From: Chitinophagales bacterium
GTDB taxonomy: Bacteria > Bacteroidota > Bacteroidia > Chitinophagales > Chitinophagaceae
Assembly (NCBI GenBank): GCA_017303415.1
Contig: JAFLBJ010000001.1
Span: 620,001-684,000 of the forward strand
Reading direction: 5' to 3'
Length of the DNA: 64,000 nt
Shown here: piece by piece, positions 1-8,326 of the stretch
Position numbering within the stretch: position 1 is the first letter of the stretch
How the letters are laid out: each line of letters starts with the position of its first letter
The notes under the pieces: model-generated
What the model was told of the DNA's origin: nothing
What the model saw: the letters and a program-made list of their open reading frames with translations, nothing else
The model's database searches: none
Program-made: the position numbers and the translations under genes

Positions 1-594
1 AAAAAGCCCATTGATGAACTGGCAGTCGAATACATTTTTAAGCCCTTTAACATGACCCGGACCGGTTATGTATGGCACCCTTCTTTTGGTGATGAAAATG
101 TGGCGGTTGGTCATATGACGAACGGCGCTATAGATATAAAAAGGAAACGTACAGAAGCAGTAGCCGGAGGCTCGCTGGTAACAACCATTGCTGATTATGC
201 CAGATTCGTAGAGCATATCATGAAAGGGAAAGGCTTGACAAAAAAATTGTTCAAGGAAATGATTAGCCCTCAGATAAAGATCCATTCCCTCACTCAATTT
301 CCCCCTTTAACAACCGAAACCACGACCGAGAATGACGCTATTCATCTTTCTTATGGCCTGGGTTGGGGACTATTAGACTGCCCAAATGGAAAAGCCTTTT
401 TTAAGGAAGGCAATGGCGGTGCCTGGAGAAATTACAATATTAATTTTATTGACAAAGGCGTTTCCATTATTCTCTTAATCAATAGCGAAAATGGGGAATC
501 CATTTTTCAGGAACTCGTGGAAACCCTGGTTGGTCAAACATGCATCCCGTGGAAGTGGCATGGCTATATTCCATATAATAGTTCTGAAAAGTAG
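1..594 (+). CDS. Serine beta-lactamase-like hydrolase, C-terminal part (5' end outside window)
   Basis: The reading frame is open from base 1, so this is the C-terminal 197 residues of a longer protein; the ATG at 52 is internal. The fragment resembles the end of the class C beta-lactamase/DD-peptidase fold (Beta-lactamase family, PF00144). The stretch FFKEGNGGAW (near residue 135 of the fragment) sits where the family has its third active-site motif (HxGG/KTG-like). The nucleophile SxxK and YxN motifs would lie upstream of the window, so activity cannot be judged. Proteins of this family in Bacteroidota are often secreted esterases or peptidases rather than true beta-lactamases. The next gene is convergent and is a different (class A type) serine hydrolase. 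Confidence 0.75.
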   Translation, partial: KKPIDELAVEYIFKPFNMTRTGYVWHPSFGDENVAVGHMTNGAIDIKRKRTEAVAGGSLVTTIADYARFVEHIMKGKGLTKKLFKEMISPQIKIHSLTQFPPLTTETTTENDAIHLSYGLGWGLLDCPNGKAFFKEGNGGAWRNYNINFIDKGVSIILLINSENGESIFQELVETLVGQTCIPWKWHGYIPYNSSEK

Positions 595-657
595 GTGTCT
601 GCGCCTTTGTTCGTGTGTGCTGTGCGCTGAAGTCCCGGGACAAAGGGTGTAAAGAAA

Positions 658-1629
658 TCATTTTGAAAAATACGCCCACAACAACTTCGAGATCTCCTTT
701 GTCAGCTTCCAGGCCTCGTTATCCTGGTTCCAGCTCTGGTCCTTGTTGTTCTTGGTAAAAATGGCTACGAGATAGGGATTGCGGGGGGCGTTGACCAAAA
801 ACACTTCGCTGCGACTGGCATTCACGGCCCCATTCTTACTAAAGACCTCCACAGTGGGCGGTATCTGCGACAAAGCCTCAGCATCCCAATAATTCCGGCC
901 AAGGAGTCGCAAGGCACGCTCACAAAAACCCTTGCTGACAATGTTCATCCTGTAAATCCTCTCAATCATGGTGGCGATTTCACGAGGGGTGGTCTGCCCC
1001 CAGCCATACTGGTTTCTGTTTTCCTCGCGACCCGGTGTGCGGGAATTGACACGGGTATGTTGAAAGCCGAGACTGTCCATGATCTCATTGATGCGGGTAC
1101 CCGTACCGGCAATCGCCTGTAGCCATAAACTCGCGGTATTGTCGCTGGTGGTGAGCATCAACATCAACAGCTTACTGAGTTCGATCTTTTCACCCGACTT
1201 GAATGACCCGAGGATATCCACCCCGGCATATAACATGGAATCATGGTAAATGAACTCCTGGTGATAGTCGAGTTCCTTTTTCTCCATTTTGTCGAGTATC
1301 CCGATCATGATGGGGATCTTGACGATGGACGCGGTGGGAAAAATGGTGTCTGCCTGGTAGGAAACGGTCTTGCCCGTGCGGAGGTTTTTAATATATATAC
1401 CAATGTCTCCCTGGTAGCCTTGGAGCAAGGGCAGTATTTTTTGCTCTAAGCGATGATCCTTCTTTTGGGAGAAGAGGTTCACCGCAGAGAACAGGAGGAC
1501 GCAGAGTAACGCAGAGGCTTTTACCAGCAGAGCGCGAAGGCGCAAAGTGGCGCTAAGTTCTGGCGCTCCTTGGCGTCCTTGTGCCTTAGCGGTAAAAAAT
1601 CCCCTGAACCCAATTAATCTTCTATCCAT
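658..1629 (-). CDS. Class A beta-lactamase-like secreted serine hydrolase
   Basis: A 323-residue frame with the class A beta-lactamase fold signature (PF13354): S101-x-x-K104 (in PTASIVKIP), S162-D163-N164 (in TTSDNTAS), an omega-loop stretch with adjacent glutamates (E202/E203) and K265-N-G in place of the usual KTG/KSG. The replaced KTG suggests a divergent hydrolase rather than a proven beta-lactamase. The likely signal peptide (ALLVKASALLCVLLFSAV..FSQ) is encoded inside an intergenic-type repeat that spans about 1478-1600. The only ATG giving this frame is at 1629; a TTG at 1543-1545 would give a more typical short signal peptide starting RLRALLVK. The mature domain begins near residue 56. 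Confidence 0.8.
   Translation of the reverse strand: MDRRLIGFRGFFTAKAQGRQGAPELSATLRLRALLVKASALLCVLLFSAVNLFSQKKDHRLEQKILPLLQGYQGDIGIYIKNLRTGKTVSYQADTIFPTASIVKIPIMIGILDKMEKKELDYHQEFIYHDSMLYAGVDILGSFKSGEKIELSKLLMLMLTTSDNTASLWLQAIAGTGTRINEIMDSLGFQHTRVNSRTPGREENRNQYGWGQTTPREIATMIERIYRMNIVSKGFCERALRLLGRNYWDAEALSQIPPTVEVFSKNGAVNASRSEVFLVNAPRNPYLVAIFTKNNKDQSWNQDNEAWKLTKEISKLLWAYFSK
1478..1600. repeat. Dispersed ACCGCAGAG-type repeat inside the beta-lactamase gene start
   Basis: The block contains TTCACCGCAGAGAACA and GGACGCAGAG, the same words as the 37-bp inverted-repeat element at 5869-6017, followed by GCGCAAAG/CTTAGCGG-like words that recur in this repeat class. It lies inside the 5' end of the beta-lactamase-like frame and encodes its signal peptide. 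Confidence 0.6.
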
Positions 1630-1674
1630 CTATAATAATTCGTGAAATCCGTGTAATTCGTTTAATCCGTGAAA

Positions 1675-2964
1675 TCAATCCTTCTTGTAATCGAATACCA
1701 AATAACAAAACCCCTTCACCCCCACATCCAACATACTATCGTCAATATAAAAATCGGGTGTATGATGCGGTGGGGCGTTTTTAGGATCGGTGCCCTTGGG
1801 CATTCCCCCAAAGTAAATAAAGAAGGCCGGGGCCTTTTCACCAAAGTAAGAAAAATCCTCCGCGCCTGTCACCCACTCTCTCGGTTTTACATTTCCCTTG
1901 CCGGCGGCTTTCTCCAGCGAGGGAATCATCTTCTGTACCAGGGCGGGGGCATTATAGGTCACCAATGTTTTGGTATCGATCATCACTTCGATCTCGGCCC
2001 CCATGGCCTCACCAATGGCGGTTGCCAGGGTGCGGATACGCTCGTGGGTCTTTTTTTGCATGTCCTTATCCAGCGTGCGTATGGTGCCTTCGAGTAAGGC
2101 ATCTTCGGGAATGATATTGGGACGTACCCCGCTGTGAAACTTTCCTACCGTGATCACCACCGGTGCTTTGGTAAGATCGGATTCGCGGCTGACGATTGTC
2201 TGCAACGCGTTGATGATCTCGGTACCCACTACAATGGGGTCCACCCCGAGCCAGGGTTGTGAGCCATGTGATTGTTTGCCTTTTATTTTTATCGTAAACC
2301 AATCGGATGAGGCCATAAAAGCGCCGGGTTTATATTCAAATGTACCCTGCTCAACGGCGGATTCAATATGCATTCCAAAAATGGCGTCCACCTTGGGGTT
2401 TTCCATCACGCCTTCTTTGACCATCAGGGCCGCGCCGCCTTCCTCATCACCCGGGGGACCTTCCTCGGCGGGCTGGAAGATAAATTTCACTGTTCCTTTC
2501 AAGTCCTTTTTCATCGAAGCAAGCACTTCGGCCGTGCCCATCAATACGGCCACATGCGCGTCGTGTCCGCAGGCATGCATCACCGGTACGGTTTGTCCGA
2601 GGTAGTCGGCCTCCACGACTGATTTAAAAGGGAGATCCACCCTTTCTTTTACAGGCAATCCATCCATATCCGCACGAAGCGCTATCACCGGGCCGGGTTT
2701 ATCGCCTTTAAGGATCCCGACCACGCCGGTCTTGGCCACACCGGTTTGTACTTCGATCCCCAGTTTTTTTAAATGCGCGGCAATAAAGGCCGAGGTCTTG
2801 AACTCGCGGTTACCCAGCTCGGGGCTGGCGTGAATGGTGCGCCGCCATTGGATGACCTTGTCTTTTATTTCCTGTGATTTTTTGTCGATCGCTTTTTGAA
2901 TGGGGTCCTGGGCATGGAGGAGGCTGGCCAGAAGGAGCAGTGTGGTTAGTATGGAAATTCGCAT
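1675..2964 (-). CDS. Secreted M20D-type amidohydrolase (IAA-amino acid hydrolase/carboxypeptidase family)
   Basis: 429 residues from the ATG at 2964; a longer in-frame extension upstream would place the signal peptide internally, so the shorter start is chosen. Residues 1-18 (MRISILTTLLLLASLLHA) are a signal peptide. Metal-binding signatures of the M20 amidohydrolases are present: ADMDGLP (98-104), HACGHDAH (130-137) and FQPAEEG (164-169). The family hydrolyses N-acyl amino acids or amide-linked substrates with a di-metal centre, here probably in the periplasm. The stop lies just upstream of the beta-lactamase-like gene on the same strand. The substrate cannot be assigned from sequence. Confidence 0.88.
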   Translation of the reverse strand: MRISILTTLLLLASLLHAQDPIQKAIDKKSQEIKDKVIQWRRTIHASPELGNREFKTSAFIAAHLKKLGIEVQTGVAKTGVVGILKGDKPGPVIALRADMDGLPVKERVDLPFKSVVEADYLGQTVPVMHACGHDAHVAVLMGTAEVLASMKKDLKGTVKFIFQPAEEGPPGDEEGGAALMVKEGVMENPKVDAIFGMHIESAVEQGTFEYKPGAFMASSDWFTIKIKGKQSHGSQPWLGVDPIVVGTEIINALQTIVSRESDLTKAPVVITVGKFHSGVRPNIIPEDALLEGTIRTLDKDMQKKTHERIRTLATAIGEAMGAEIEVMIDTKTLVTYNAPALVQKMIPSLEKAAGKGNVKPREWVTGAEDFSYFGEKAPAFFIYFGGMPKGTDPKNAPPHHTPDFYIDDSMLDVGVKGFCYLVFDYKKD

Positions 2965-2980
2965 ACGTGAATTTATGGAT

Positions 2981-3013
2981 TTCACCGCAGAGTATATGAT
3001 ACTCTGCGGTGAA
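2981..3013. repeat. Perfect 15-bp inverted repeat, ACCGCAGAG family
   Basis: TTCACCGCAGAGTAT and its exact reverse complement are separated by ATG. It lies between the divergent M20 hydrolase and ChrA genes, so it is not placed as a terminator. The outer arm TTCACCGCAGAG equals the outer arm of the element at 5869-6017. Confidence 0.75.
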
Positions 3014-3059
3014 TCATGTTCTCTTCGATGAACTGGAATTATCAGTATATTTAACAACC

Positions 3060-4316
3060 ATGCTTTTGCGCCATATGCATTTTTTACGGGCGGTATTCCT
3101 GCATAGCCTGACGGCCTTTGGCGGTCCGCAGGCGCATATCGGCATGATGTTAAAAACCTTTGTCCACAAAACGCCCTATGTCACCGAATCGGAGTTGATG
3201 GAATACAACGCCTTTTGTCAACTCCTCCCCGGCGCTTCTTCCACACAAACCCTCACGCTCATTGGCTATAAACGAGGCGGTGTTCCATTGGCGGTGGTCA
3301 CACTGATCGTTTGGATCCTTCCAGCGAGTATCATGATGGGGGCCCTCTCCTTTCTGCTGCATTATATTGACAAGCGCGCGCTGCATGTAGATATTTTCAA
3401 ATTCATTCCCCCCATGGCCGTAGGCTTTCTCGTCTATGCGGCGGTAATGGCCTTTCATATTTCCATTAAGAATACGATCACCTGGGTGATCATGATCGTG
3501 GGGTCCATATTGACCTATATCTTTTTCAATCAACCCTGGATCTTCCCGGTGTTGATCGTGGCCGGTGGTATTGCCACGAACCTAAGCCGGAAAAGGATCC
3601 CACAGGTTCACCAAAAGCCAAAGAAGATCAAATGGTGGAATATCTGGCTCTTCGCGATCATCTTTATTCTCGCGGGGATCGCGAGTGAAACCGCGAAGAA
3701 GCGTGACCTGCCCAACCGGAAAGTGATCAACCTTTTTGAGAACGTGTACCGGATGGGGAGTTATGTATTTGGTGGCGGACAGGTACTGATGCCGCTGATG
3801 TATGAGCAATTCTGTATCCGTCCCGAGGCGGTCAAGGAAAAAGACAAGAATGTGGTGCAGATCGATAAAGATGATATGTACACGGGGATGGGGATCGTGC
3901 GGGCCATGCCGGGACCGGTTTTCAGCATCGCGTCATTTACCGGAGGTATGGCTTTAAAGGACCTGGGGAATACCCCGGAGCAGCGAACGAGTATGCAGTT
4001 GTTGGGTTGTTTGATCGGGACGATCGCGATATTCCTGCCCAGCGCCCTGCTGGTGCTTTTCTTTTTCCCGATATGGCATAATCTTAAAAAGTATGCGGCG
4101 GTCTACCGCTCCCTCGAGGGGATCAATGCCGTGGTGGTGGGGATCATGATCGCGGCCACGCTGGTGTTGATGAAGGATATTTCTTTGCTGGCCATGAGCG
4201 GGGGCAGCCTGATCAATGCGCTGGTAATCTCCGGAACGTTTTTATTGATGCAGTATACGCGCGTGCCGGCACCGGTTATCGTGGCGGGGTGTTTGTTGTT
4301 GGGGGTGGTTTTTTAA
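3060..4316 (+). CDS. chrA: Chromate transporter family protein (ChrA, long two-domain form)
   Basis: 418 residues from the ATG at 3060, preceded by TATATTTAACAACC; an upstream in-frame ATG at 3009 lies in the palindrome region and is less likely. The N-terminal half carries FGGPQAHIG and LLPGASSTQ and the C-terminal half [10 protein letters not shown] and AMPGPVFS, the paired motifs of long-chain CHR transporters (PF02417), which arose by duplication. About ten hydrophobic segments place it in the inner membrane. The family exports chromate by proton-coupled antiport, but many members have unproven substrates. It converges on nadD across an inverted repeat. Confidence 0.85.
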   Translation: MLLRHMHFLRAVFLHSLTAFGGPQAHIGMMLKTFVHKTPYVTESELMEYNAFCQLLPGASSTQTLTLIGYKRGGVPLAVVTLIVWILPASIMMGALSFLLHYIDKRALHVDIFKFIPPMAVGFLVYAAVMAFHISIKNTITWVIMIVGSILTYIFFNQPWIFPVLIVAGGIATNLSRKRIPQVHQKPKKIKWWNIWLFAIIFILAGIASETAKKRDLPNRKVINLFENVYRMGSYVFGGGQVLMPLMYEQFCIRPEAVKEKDKNVVQIDKDDMYTGMGIVRAMPGPVFSIASFTGGMALKDLGNTPEQRTSMQLLGCLIGTIAIFLPSALLVLFFFPIWHNLKKYAAVYRSLEGINAVVVGIMIAATLVLMKDISLLAMSGGSLINALVISGTFLLMQYTRVPAPVIVAGCLLLGVVF

Positions 4317-4423
4317 TTTCTCGCGGTGGGCGCAAAGATAAATACGAGCGCAACGGGCGGCCCATGATCGAATATAGTAAGGCCTTAGCGTCCGCAGATA
4401 CCTTTGCGCCCGCTGCGAGAAAC
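4317..4423. repeat. TTTCTCGC-family inverted repeat between convergent chrA and nadD
   Basis: A left arm starting TTTCTCGC and a right arm ending GCGAGAAAC pair over about 21 bp with two mismatches, around a loop of about 60 nt. The element touches the nadD stop codon and could act as a bidirectional terminator. Related elements lie at 5295-5402, 43510-43617 and 47077-47125. Confidence 0.7.
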
Positions 4424-4995
4424 TACCCTTTATAATATCCCCCCGCCTCTATCTCCTCCCGCACTTTATCCGGCACCATATATCGAATTGACTTCCCCTT
4501 TTGGATCATCTCACGTAAACGTGTAGCCGAAATTTCCAGCAAGGGCGCCTGGAGGATAAGCGTGTCGGCATTTTCGGGGGCTTGTACGACAAACCCGGGT
4601 CGCTGATAGATCAGGATCTTGTAATCGCGGAGCAATAGCTCATAATTCTTCCACTTCCTGATATTGCTAAAACTATCGCTCCCCATCACGATCCGGAATT
4701 CGTGCTCGGGGTATTTTTCTTTTAAATAAGTGAGTGTATCGATGGTGTACGATGGGCGGGGTAAATGAAACTCGATATCCGATGCTTTCATCCGGAGATC
4801 ATCGCCAATGGCGGTCTGCACCAGGTGTAGCCGGTGGTATTCATTGAGCAGCCCGTTTTCCTGTTTGAGGGGATTATGGGGTGAAACAACAAACCACAAA
4901 CGTTCCACGTCGGTTTCATTCAGCACATGGTTGGCAATGATGAGGTGTCCTACATGGACAGGATTGAAGGAACCAAAGTAGAGGGCAATCTTCAT
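4423..4995 (-). CDS. nadD: Nicotinate-nucleotide adenylyltransferase NadD
   Basis: 190 residues, the usual length. It transfers AMP from ATP to nicotinate mononucleotide, giving deamido-NAD in NAD biosynthesis. The nucleotidyltransferase motif GSFNPVHVGHL (8-18) contains the HxGH signature, and ISATRLREMI near the C-terminus matches the conserved ISxTxIR block. A cytosolic enzyme. It is followed upstream on the same strand by the small feoA-like gene (12 bp gap). nadA, an earlier step of the same pathway, is at 13.5 kb. Confidence 0.93.
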   Translation of the reverse strand: MKIALYFGSFNPVHVGHLIIANHVLNETDVERLWFVVSPHNPLKQENGLLNEYHRLHLVQTAIGDDLRMKASDIEFHLPRPSYTIDTLTYLKEKYPEHEFRIVMGSDSFSNIRKWKNYELLLRDYKILIYQRPGFVVQAPENADTLILQAPLLEISATRLREMIQKGKSIRYMVPDKVREEIEAGGYYKG

Positions 4996-5006
4996 CTAAT
5001 TGATAA

Positions 5007-5231
5007 TCAATTAATTATATCAACCATGATATTATCGGCCTCGCTGATACGGAGACTGAGTTGATAGCCGGAGATGCTGACGGAGATCGGGTCGCCGAGC
5101 GGGGCTACCTGTTCTACCAGGATCCTTTCGCCGGGTACACAGCCCATTTCCATCAGTTTGAGGAAGATCTCATTGTTCTCAAAGTGTGTGATCACTGCTT
5201 CCTGCCCGGGCTTAAGGTCTGATAATTTCAT
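5007..5231 (-). CDS. feoA: FeoA domain protein
   Basis: 74 residues from the ATG at 5231 (MKLSDLKPGQ), the typical FeoA start; seven extra upstream residues (MYHSRRN) are possible but atypical. The sequence shows the SH3-like FeoA core (PF04023): EMGCVPGERILVEQ and PLGDPISVSISGYQLSLR. FeoA proteins assist FeoB in ferrous iron uptake, or occur as a domain in metal regulators. No feoB is next to it in this window, so a role in iron transport is inferred from the domain only. Confidence 0.82.
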   Translation of the reverse strand: MKLSDLKPGQEAVITHFENNEIFLKLMEMGCVPGERILVEQVAPLGDPISVSISGYQLSLRISEADNIMVDIIN

Positions 5232-5294
5232 GTTTCGTCTTGAATGGTACAAAACTAACCTTGTTGGCTGGGATTTGTTTACGAATTTTGGAGG

Positions 5295-5402
5295 GTTTCT
5301 CGCGGCGAACGCAAAGAATTAAGCGAGCGCCACGGCTGGCCTAATACCGAAAATAGCAAGACCGCTGCGCCCGCATCTATCTTTGCGTTCGCCGCGAGAA
5401 AC
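5295..5402. repeat. TTTCTCGC-family element with perfect 23-bp inverted repeats
   Basis: GTTTCTCGCGGCGAACGCAA plus AGA at 5295-5317 is exactly complementary to 5380-5402. It lies between the divergent feoA and ybeY genes and ends 12 nt before the ybeY ATG, so it occupies the 5' region of ybeY rather than a terminator position. Confidence 0.8.
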
Positions 5403-5414
5403 TAAAAACCCAAA

Positions 5415-5840
5415 ATGCCTAACATTTACTTCTTCAGCCAGAACACCACCCTCCCTCTCCGTGATCGCACGCGCCTGAAGGCCTTCCTTGGCCGACTGGC
5501 AAAGAAGGAAGGGAAAAGCCTGGGTTCACTTAATTATATCTTCTGCACAGATAAGGCCCTGCTGGATATCAACCGCCAGTATCTCAAGCACGATTTCTAC
5601 ACCGATATCATCACATTTGATCTTTCTGAATCCCCTTCCACCCTTAGTGGGGAGATATATATCAGCATTGACCGGGTGCGGGACAATGCGAAAACCCTGG
5701 GCGTTTCGGTAAAAGAGGAGCTTCACCGGGTTATTTTTCATGGATTACTGCATTTATGTGGGTTTAAAGACAAAAAACCGGGGGAGATAAAGGAAATGCG
5801 GGCTAAGGAGGGTTATTATCTACAGCAATATCTGAAATAG
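5415..5840 (+). CDS. ybeY: Endoribonuclease/rRNA maturation factor YbeY
   Basis: 141 residues. YbeY is a metal-dependent endoribonuclease-like factor needed for 16S rRNA 3'-end processing and ribosome quality control. The zinc-binding motif is visible as HGLLHLCGFKD (H109, H113, with D119 in the third position), and DIITFDL (64-70) matches the conserved core. Cytosolic. The stop codon overlaps the start of a parS-like palindrome. Confidence 0.92.
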   Translation: MPNIYFFSQNTTLPLRDRTRLKAFLGRLAKKEGKSLGSLNYIFCTDKALLDINRQYLKHDFYTDIITFDLSESPSTLSGEIYISIDRVRDNAKTLGVSVKEELHRVIFHGLLHLCGFKDKKPGEIKEMRAKEGYYLQQYLK

Positions 5841-5854
5841 TTCCACGTGGAACT
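5839..5854. promoter_or_regulatory. parS-like palindrome 1
   Basis: AGTTCCACGTGGAACT is a perfect 16-bp palindrome built on the core GTTNCACGTGNAAC, close to the established ParB-binding consensus TGTTNCACGTGAAACA. It overlaps the ybeY stop. A second site follows at 6022. ParA/ParB genes are not in the window. Confidence 0.6.
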
Positions 5855-5868
5855 GGGGGGCTGTTTTC

Positions 5869-6017
5869 ACCGCAGAGAACAAGAGGACGCGGAGGTACGC
5901 AGAGATTTTACAGTTAGGTCGCTTAGGCCGAAGCCCTGATCGCAAAAGGTTCGCTAAGAGCTAATGGCTAACAACTCTCCCTGCGTACCTCCGCGTCCTC
6001 TTGTTCTCTGCGGTGAA
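5869..6017. repeat. Element with perfect 37-bp terminal inverted repeats (ACCGCAGAG family)
   Basis: The outer 37 nt (starting TTCACCGCAGAGAACAAGAG) are exactly complementary to the end of the element, around an interior of about 75 nt that includes GAGCTAATGGCTAAC, a word shared with other intergenic regions of the window. It sits between ybeY and mnmG, flanked on both sides by parS-like sites. Confidence 0.85.
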
Positions 6018-6021
6018 TCAC

Positions 6022-6035
6022 GTTCCACGTGAAAC
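6022..6035. promoter_or_regulatory. parS-like palindrome 2
   Basis: GTTCCACGTGAAAC matches the 14-bp core GTTNCACGTGAAAC exactly. It lies 37 nt upstream of the mnmG ATG and about 170 bp from site 1. Close pairing of two sites near mnmG (gidA), a gene often found near replication origins, supports a chromosome-segregation role. Confidence 0.65.
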
Positions 6036-6057
6036 CTCCCCATCCCTCCCAATTTCC

Positions 6058-6065
6058 TACCTTTG
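6058..6065 (+). promoter_or_regulatory. Bacteroidota -7 promoter box of mnmG
   Basis: TACCTTTG fits the TAnnTTTG -7 consensus of the Bacteroidota primary sigma factor. Only six bases separate it from the mnmG ATG at 6072, so the transcript would be leaderless or nearly so. No clear TTTG -33 box is seen; the parS-like site 2 lies in that area. Confidence 0.5.
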
Positions 6066-6071
6066 CACGCT

Positions 6072-7934
6072 ATGTTTCCCAATTATGATGTCATTGTGGT
6101 AGGCGCCGGTCATGCCGGCTGTGAAGCGGCAGCCGCGGCAGCCAATCTAGGCTCCAAGGTGCTGCTGGTGACCATGAATATGCAGACCATTGGCCAAATG
6201 AGCTGTAACCCCGCCATGGGTGGCATTGCCAAGGGCCAGATAGTGCGTGAAGTGGATGCCCTCGGGGGATATTCGGGGATTGTAACGGATGAATCCATGA
6301 TCCAGTTCCGGATGCTGAATAAATCCAAGGGTCCGGCCATGTGGAGCCCCCGCGCGCAAAGCGACCGCATGCTTTTTTCCCAGAAATGGCGGGAAATGCT
6401 GGAGGGGACCAAAAACCTCGACTTTTACCAGGATATGGTGCGTGGATTGGTGATCAAAGACGGAAAATGCCAGGGAGTGATCACCGGCATGGGACATGAG
6501 ATCATGGCAAAAGCGGTGGTATTGACCAACGGGACCTTCCTCAACGGGGTTATACATGTGGGAGAAAAGAACTTTGGCGGAGGACGCATGGCGGAAAAAG
6601 CCGCTACTGGGATTACCGAGCAATTGGTATCCATCGGATTTGAAAGCGACCGGCTCAAAACCGGGACCCCACCACGGGTAGATGGAAGAAGTCTGGACTA
6701 TTCAAAAATGGAGGAACAGCCCGGGGACGAGGATATCAAAGGCTTTTCATTCAAGAAAACAAATAAACCGACCCAACAACGGTCCTGCTGGATCACCTAT
6801 ACAGATCCTGGTGTACACGAAATCCTCCGAAAAGGATTTGACCGGAGTCCCATGTTTGCCGGACGTATTGATGGAGTAGGGCCCAGGTATTGCCCAAGCA
6901 TAGAAGATAAGATCAACCGCTTCGCGGAAAGGGACCGCCACCAACTCTTTGTGGAACCCGAAGGATGGAATACGGTTGAGATCTATGTAAACGGATTCTC
7001 TACCTCACTCCCAGAAGATATTCAATACGAAGCCCTTCGTACTGTGCCGGGGTTTGAGAATGCGCGGATGTTTCGTCCGGGTTATGCGATCGAGTATGAT
7101 TATTTCCCACCCACACAGTTGCGCCATAGTCTGGAGACCAGGCTAGTTGAAAACCTCTTCTTCGCCGGGCAGATAAACGGAACCACGGGTTATGAAGAAG
7201 CGGCTTGTCAGGGATTGATGGCCGGAATAAATGCACATCAAAAGATCAATGAAAAAGAACCATTGATCTTAAAAAGAAGCGAGGCCTATATTGGTGTGTT
7301 GATCGATGACCTCATCACGAAGGGGACGCAGGAACCTTATCGGATGTTTACCAGTCGCGCGGAGTTTCGCACGCTTCTGCGTCAGGACAATGCCGATCTG
7401 CGTTTGACAGAAATGAGCCATGCCATTGGGCTGGCCGATGAAGAACGCTATCAACGCGTGTTGGCCAAAAAAGAAGGCGTGGAGAAGATCAAAGCATTTT
7501 TACAAAATACACCCGTCGAACCCGCTGTCATCAATGGATATCTAACATCGATCGGTTCGGCAATAATTACGGAAAAACAAAGACTGGCCAAGATCCTCTT
7601 GCGCCCCGATATAGATATTGATTCATTGGCCGCGGCTGTGCCATTTCTCAGGAAGGAATTAAGCGCTTATGACCCTGAGATCATTGAACAGGCCGGTATC
7701 CAGGTAAAATACGAGACCTATATAGAAAAGGAGCGCGAATTGGTGACCCGGATGTCGGAGCTGGAAAACCTCCTTATTCCCGAGGCATTCAATTATGATA
7801 ACTTGAAAGCCCTATCGGCCGAGGCCATGCAAAAGTTCAAGAAGATCAAGCCGCGCACGCTTGGCCAGGCGAGTCGAATCAGCGGGGTAAACCCGAGTGA
7901 TGTGCAGATCTTGATGGTATACATGGGCAGATAA
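6072..7934 (+). CDS. mnmG: tRNA uridine-5-carboxymethylaminomethyl modification enzyme MnmG
   Basis: 620 residues from the ATG at 6072; the in-frame TTG at 6063 overlaps the -7 box and is unlikely as a start. MnmG (GidA) is an FAD-dependent enzyme that, with MnmE, installs the cmnm5 group on wobble U34 of several tRNAs. The FAD-binding [10 protein letters not shown] motif (11-20) and the long GidA-specific C-terminal region (ending in the helical tRNA/MnmE-binding part) are present at full length. Cytosolic. The conserved [15 protein letters not shown] block near residue 305 supports the call. mnmE is not in this window. Confidence 0.96.
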   Translation: MFPNYDVIVVGAGHAGCEAAAAAANLGSKVLLVTMNMQTIGQMSCNPAMGGIAKGQIVREVDALGGYSGIVTDESMIQFRMLNKSKGPAMWSPRAQSDRMLFSQKWREMLEGTKNLDFYQDMVRGLVIKDGKCQGVITGMGHEIMAKAVVLTNGTFLNGVIHVGEKNFGGGRMAEKAATGITEQLVSIGFESDRLKTGTPPRVDGRSLDYSKMEEQPGDEDIKGFSFKKTNKPTQQRSCWITYTDPGVHEILRKGFDRSPMFAGRIDGVGPRYCPSIEDKINRFAERDRHQLFVEPEGWNTVEIYVNGFSTSLPEDIQYEALRTVPGFENARMFRPGYAIEYDYFPPTQLRHSLETRLVENLFFAGQINGTTGYEEAACQGLMAGINAHQKINEKEPLILKRSEAYIGVLIDDLITKGTQEPYRMFTSRAEFRTLLRQDNADLRLTEMSHAIGLADEERYQRVLAKKEGVEKIKAFLQNTPVEPAVINGYLTSIGSAIITEKQRLAKILLRPDIDIDSLAAAVPFLRKELSAYDPEIIEQAGIQVKYETYIEKERELVTRMSELENLLIPEAFNYDNLKALSAEAMQKFKKIKPRTLGQASRISGVNPSDVQILMVYMGR

Positions 7935-7965
7935 ACACGAATTAAATGGATTTTGCGGGTTGGGT

Positions 7966-8115
7966 ATGAAAATGAAAAAGAAGTCGGATTTGCCACAAAA
8001 GATCTGTTTAACCTGTGGAAGACCCTTTTTTTGGCGTAAAAAGTGGGAAAAGGTCTGGGAGGAAGTAAAGTACTGCAGCGATCGTTGTCGGGGAAACCGT
8101 AAAACAAAGACCTAA
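7966..8115 (+). CDS. DUF2256 small zinc-binding protein
   Basis: A 49-residue frame, [10 protein letters not shown]..., with two cysteine pairs, C14-x2-C17 and C37-x3-C41, and a basic-aromatic PFFWRKKW stretch between them. This is the complete DUF2256 layout (PF10013), a small treble-clef-like zinc protein of unknown function that often neighbours or fuses to photolyase-related genes. No photolyase is visible here. It follows mnmG by 31 bp on the same strand and could be co-transcribed. The four cysteines are intact, so it looks functional. Confidence 0.8.
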   Translation: MKMKKKSDLPQKICLTCGRPFFWRKKWEKVWEEVKYCSDRCRGNRKTKT

Positions 8116-8142
8116 TTTTTTCTGGATTTCCTGTGAATAACC

Positions 8143-8150
8143 TATTTTTG
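8143..8150 (+). promoter_or_regulatory. Candidate -7 box for tRNA-Phe
   Basis: TATTTTTG matches TAnnTTTG about 66 nt before the tRNA 5' end. Transcription from here would give a leader of about 60 nt that contains the hairpin TCCGCC-ACT-GGCGGA. The -33 region is T-rich but not a clear match. Confidence 0.4.
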
Positions 8151-8171
8151 CTGCCCCTTACGGGAAAAAAT

Positions 8172-8201
8172 GGTGCGGTATCCGCCACTGGCGGAAAAGG
8201 A
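8172..8201 (+). repeat. GGTGCGGTA-hairpin-AAAGGA unit in the tRNA leader
   Basis: GGTGCGGTA, the palindrome TCCGCCACTGGCGGA and AAAGGA follow each other directly. The same 30-bp arrangement, differing only in the 3-nt loop, recurs at 8587-8616, and GGTGCGGTA is also the first nine bases of the intact tRNA-Phe at 8216. Confidence 0.75.
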
Positions 8202-8215
8202 AGATAAAAATACTT

Positions 8216-8288
8216 GGTGCGGTAGCTCAGTTGGTAGAGCAAAGGACTGAAAATCCTTGTGTCGGCGGTTCGATCCCGCCCCACACCA
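8216..8288 (+). tRNA. tRNA-Phe (GAA)
   Basis: The cloverleaf is complete: acceptor GGTGCGG/CCACACC, D-arm GCTC..GAGC, anticodon stem AAGGA/TCCTT with loop CTGAAAA (anticodon GAA), variable loop GTGTC, T-arm GGCGG-TTCGATC-CCGCC, discriminator A. CCA is not encoded. Position 5 to 68 is a C.A mismatch in the acceptor stem, an oddity. A hairpin plus T-run follows directly, so it is probably transcribed alone. The 3' 49 bases are repeated exactly at 8611-8659. Confidence 0.93.
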
Positions 8289-8293
8289 CATAA

Positions 8294-8320
8294 AACCTCT
8301 GCAATTGCAGGGGTTTTTTT
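8294..8320 (+). terminator. Terminator of tRNA-Phe
   Basis: The stem AAACCTCTGC/GCAGGGGTTT with an AATT loop is followed by a run of seven T, a classic intrinsic terminator. It separates the tRNA from the GIY-YIG gene that starts at 8327. Confidence 0.85.
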
Positions 8321-8326
8321 GTCCCT

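Noticed and set aside
1669-2622. Plus-strand frames opposite the M20 hydrolase
   Set aside because: Antisense shadows of a clearly conserved gene; no motifs of their own.
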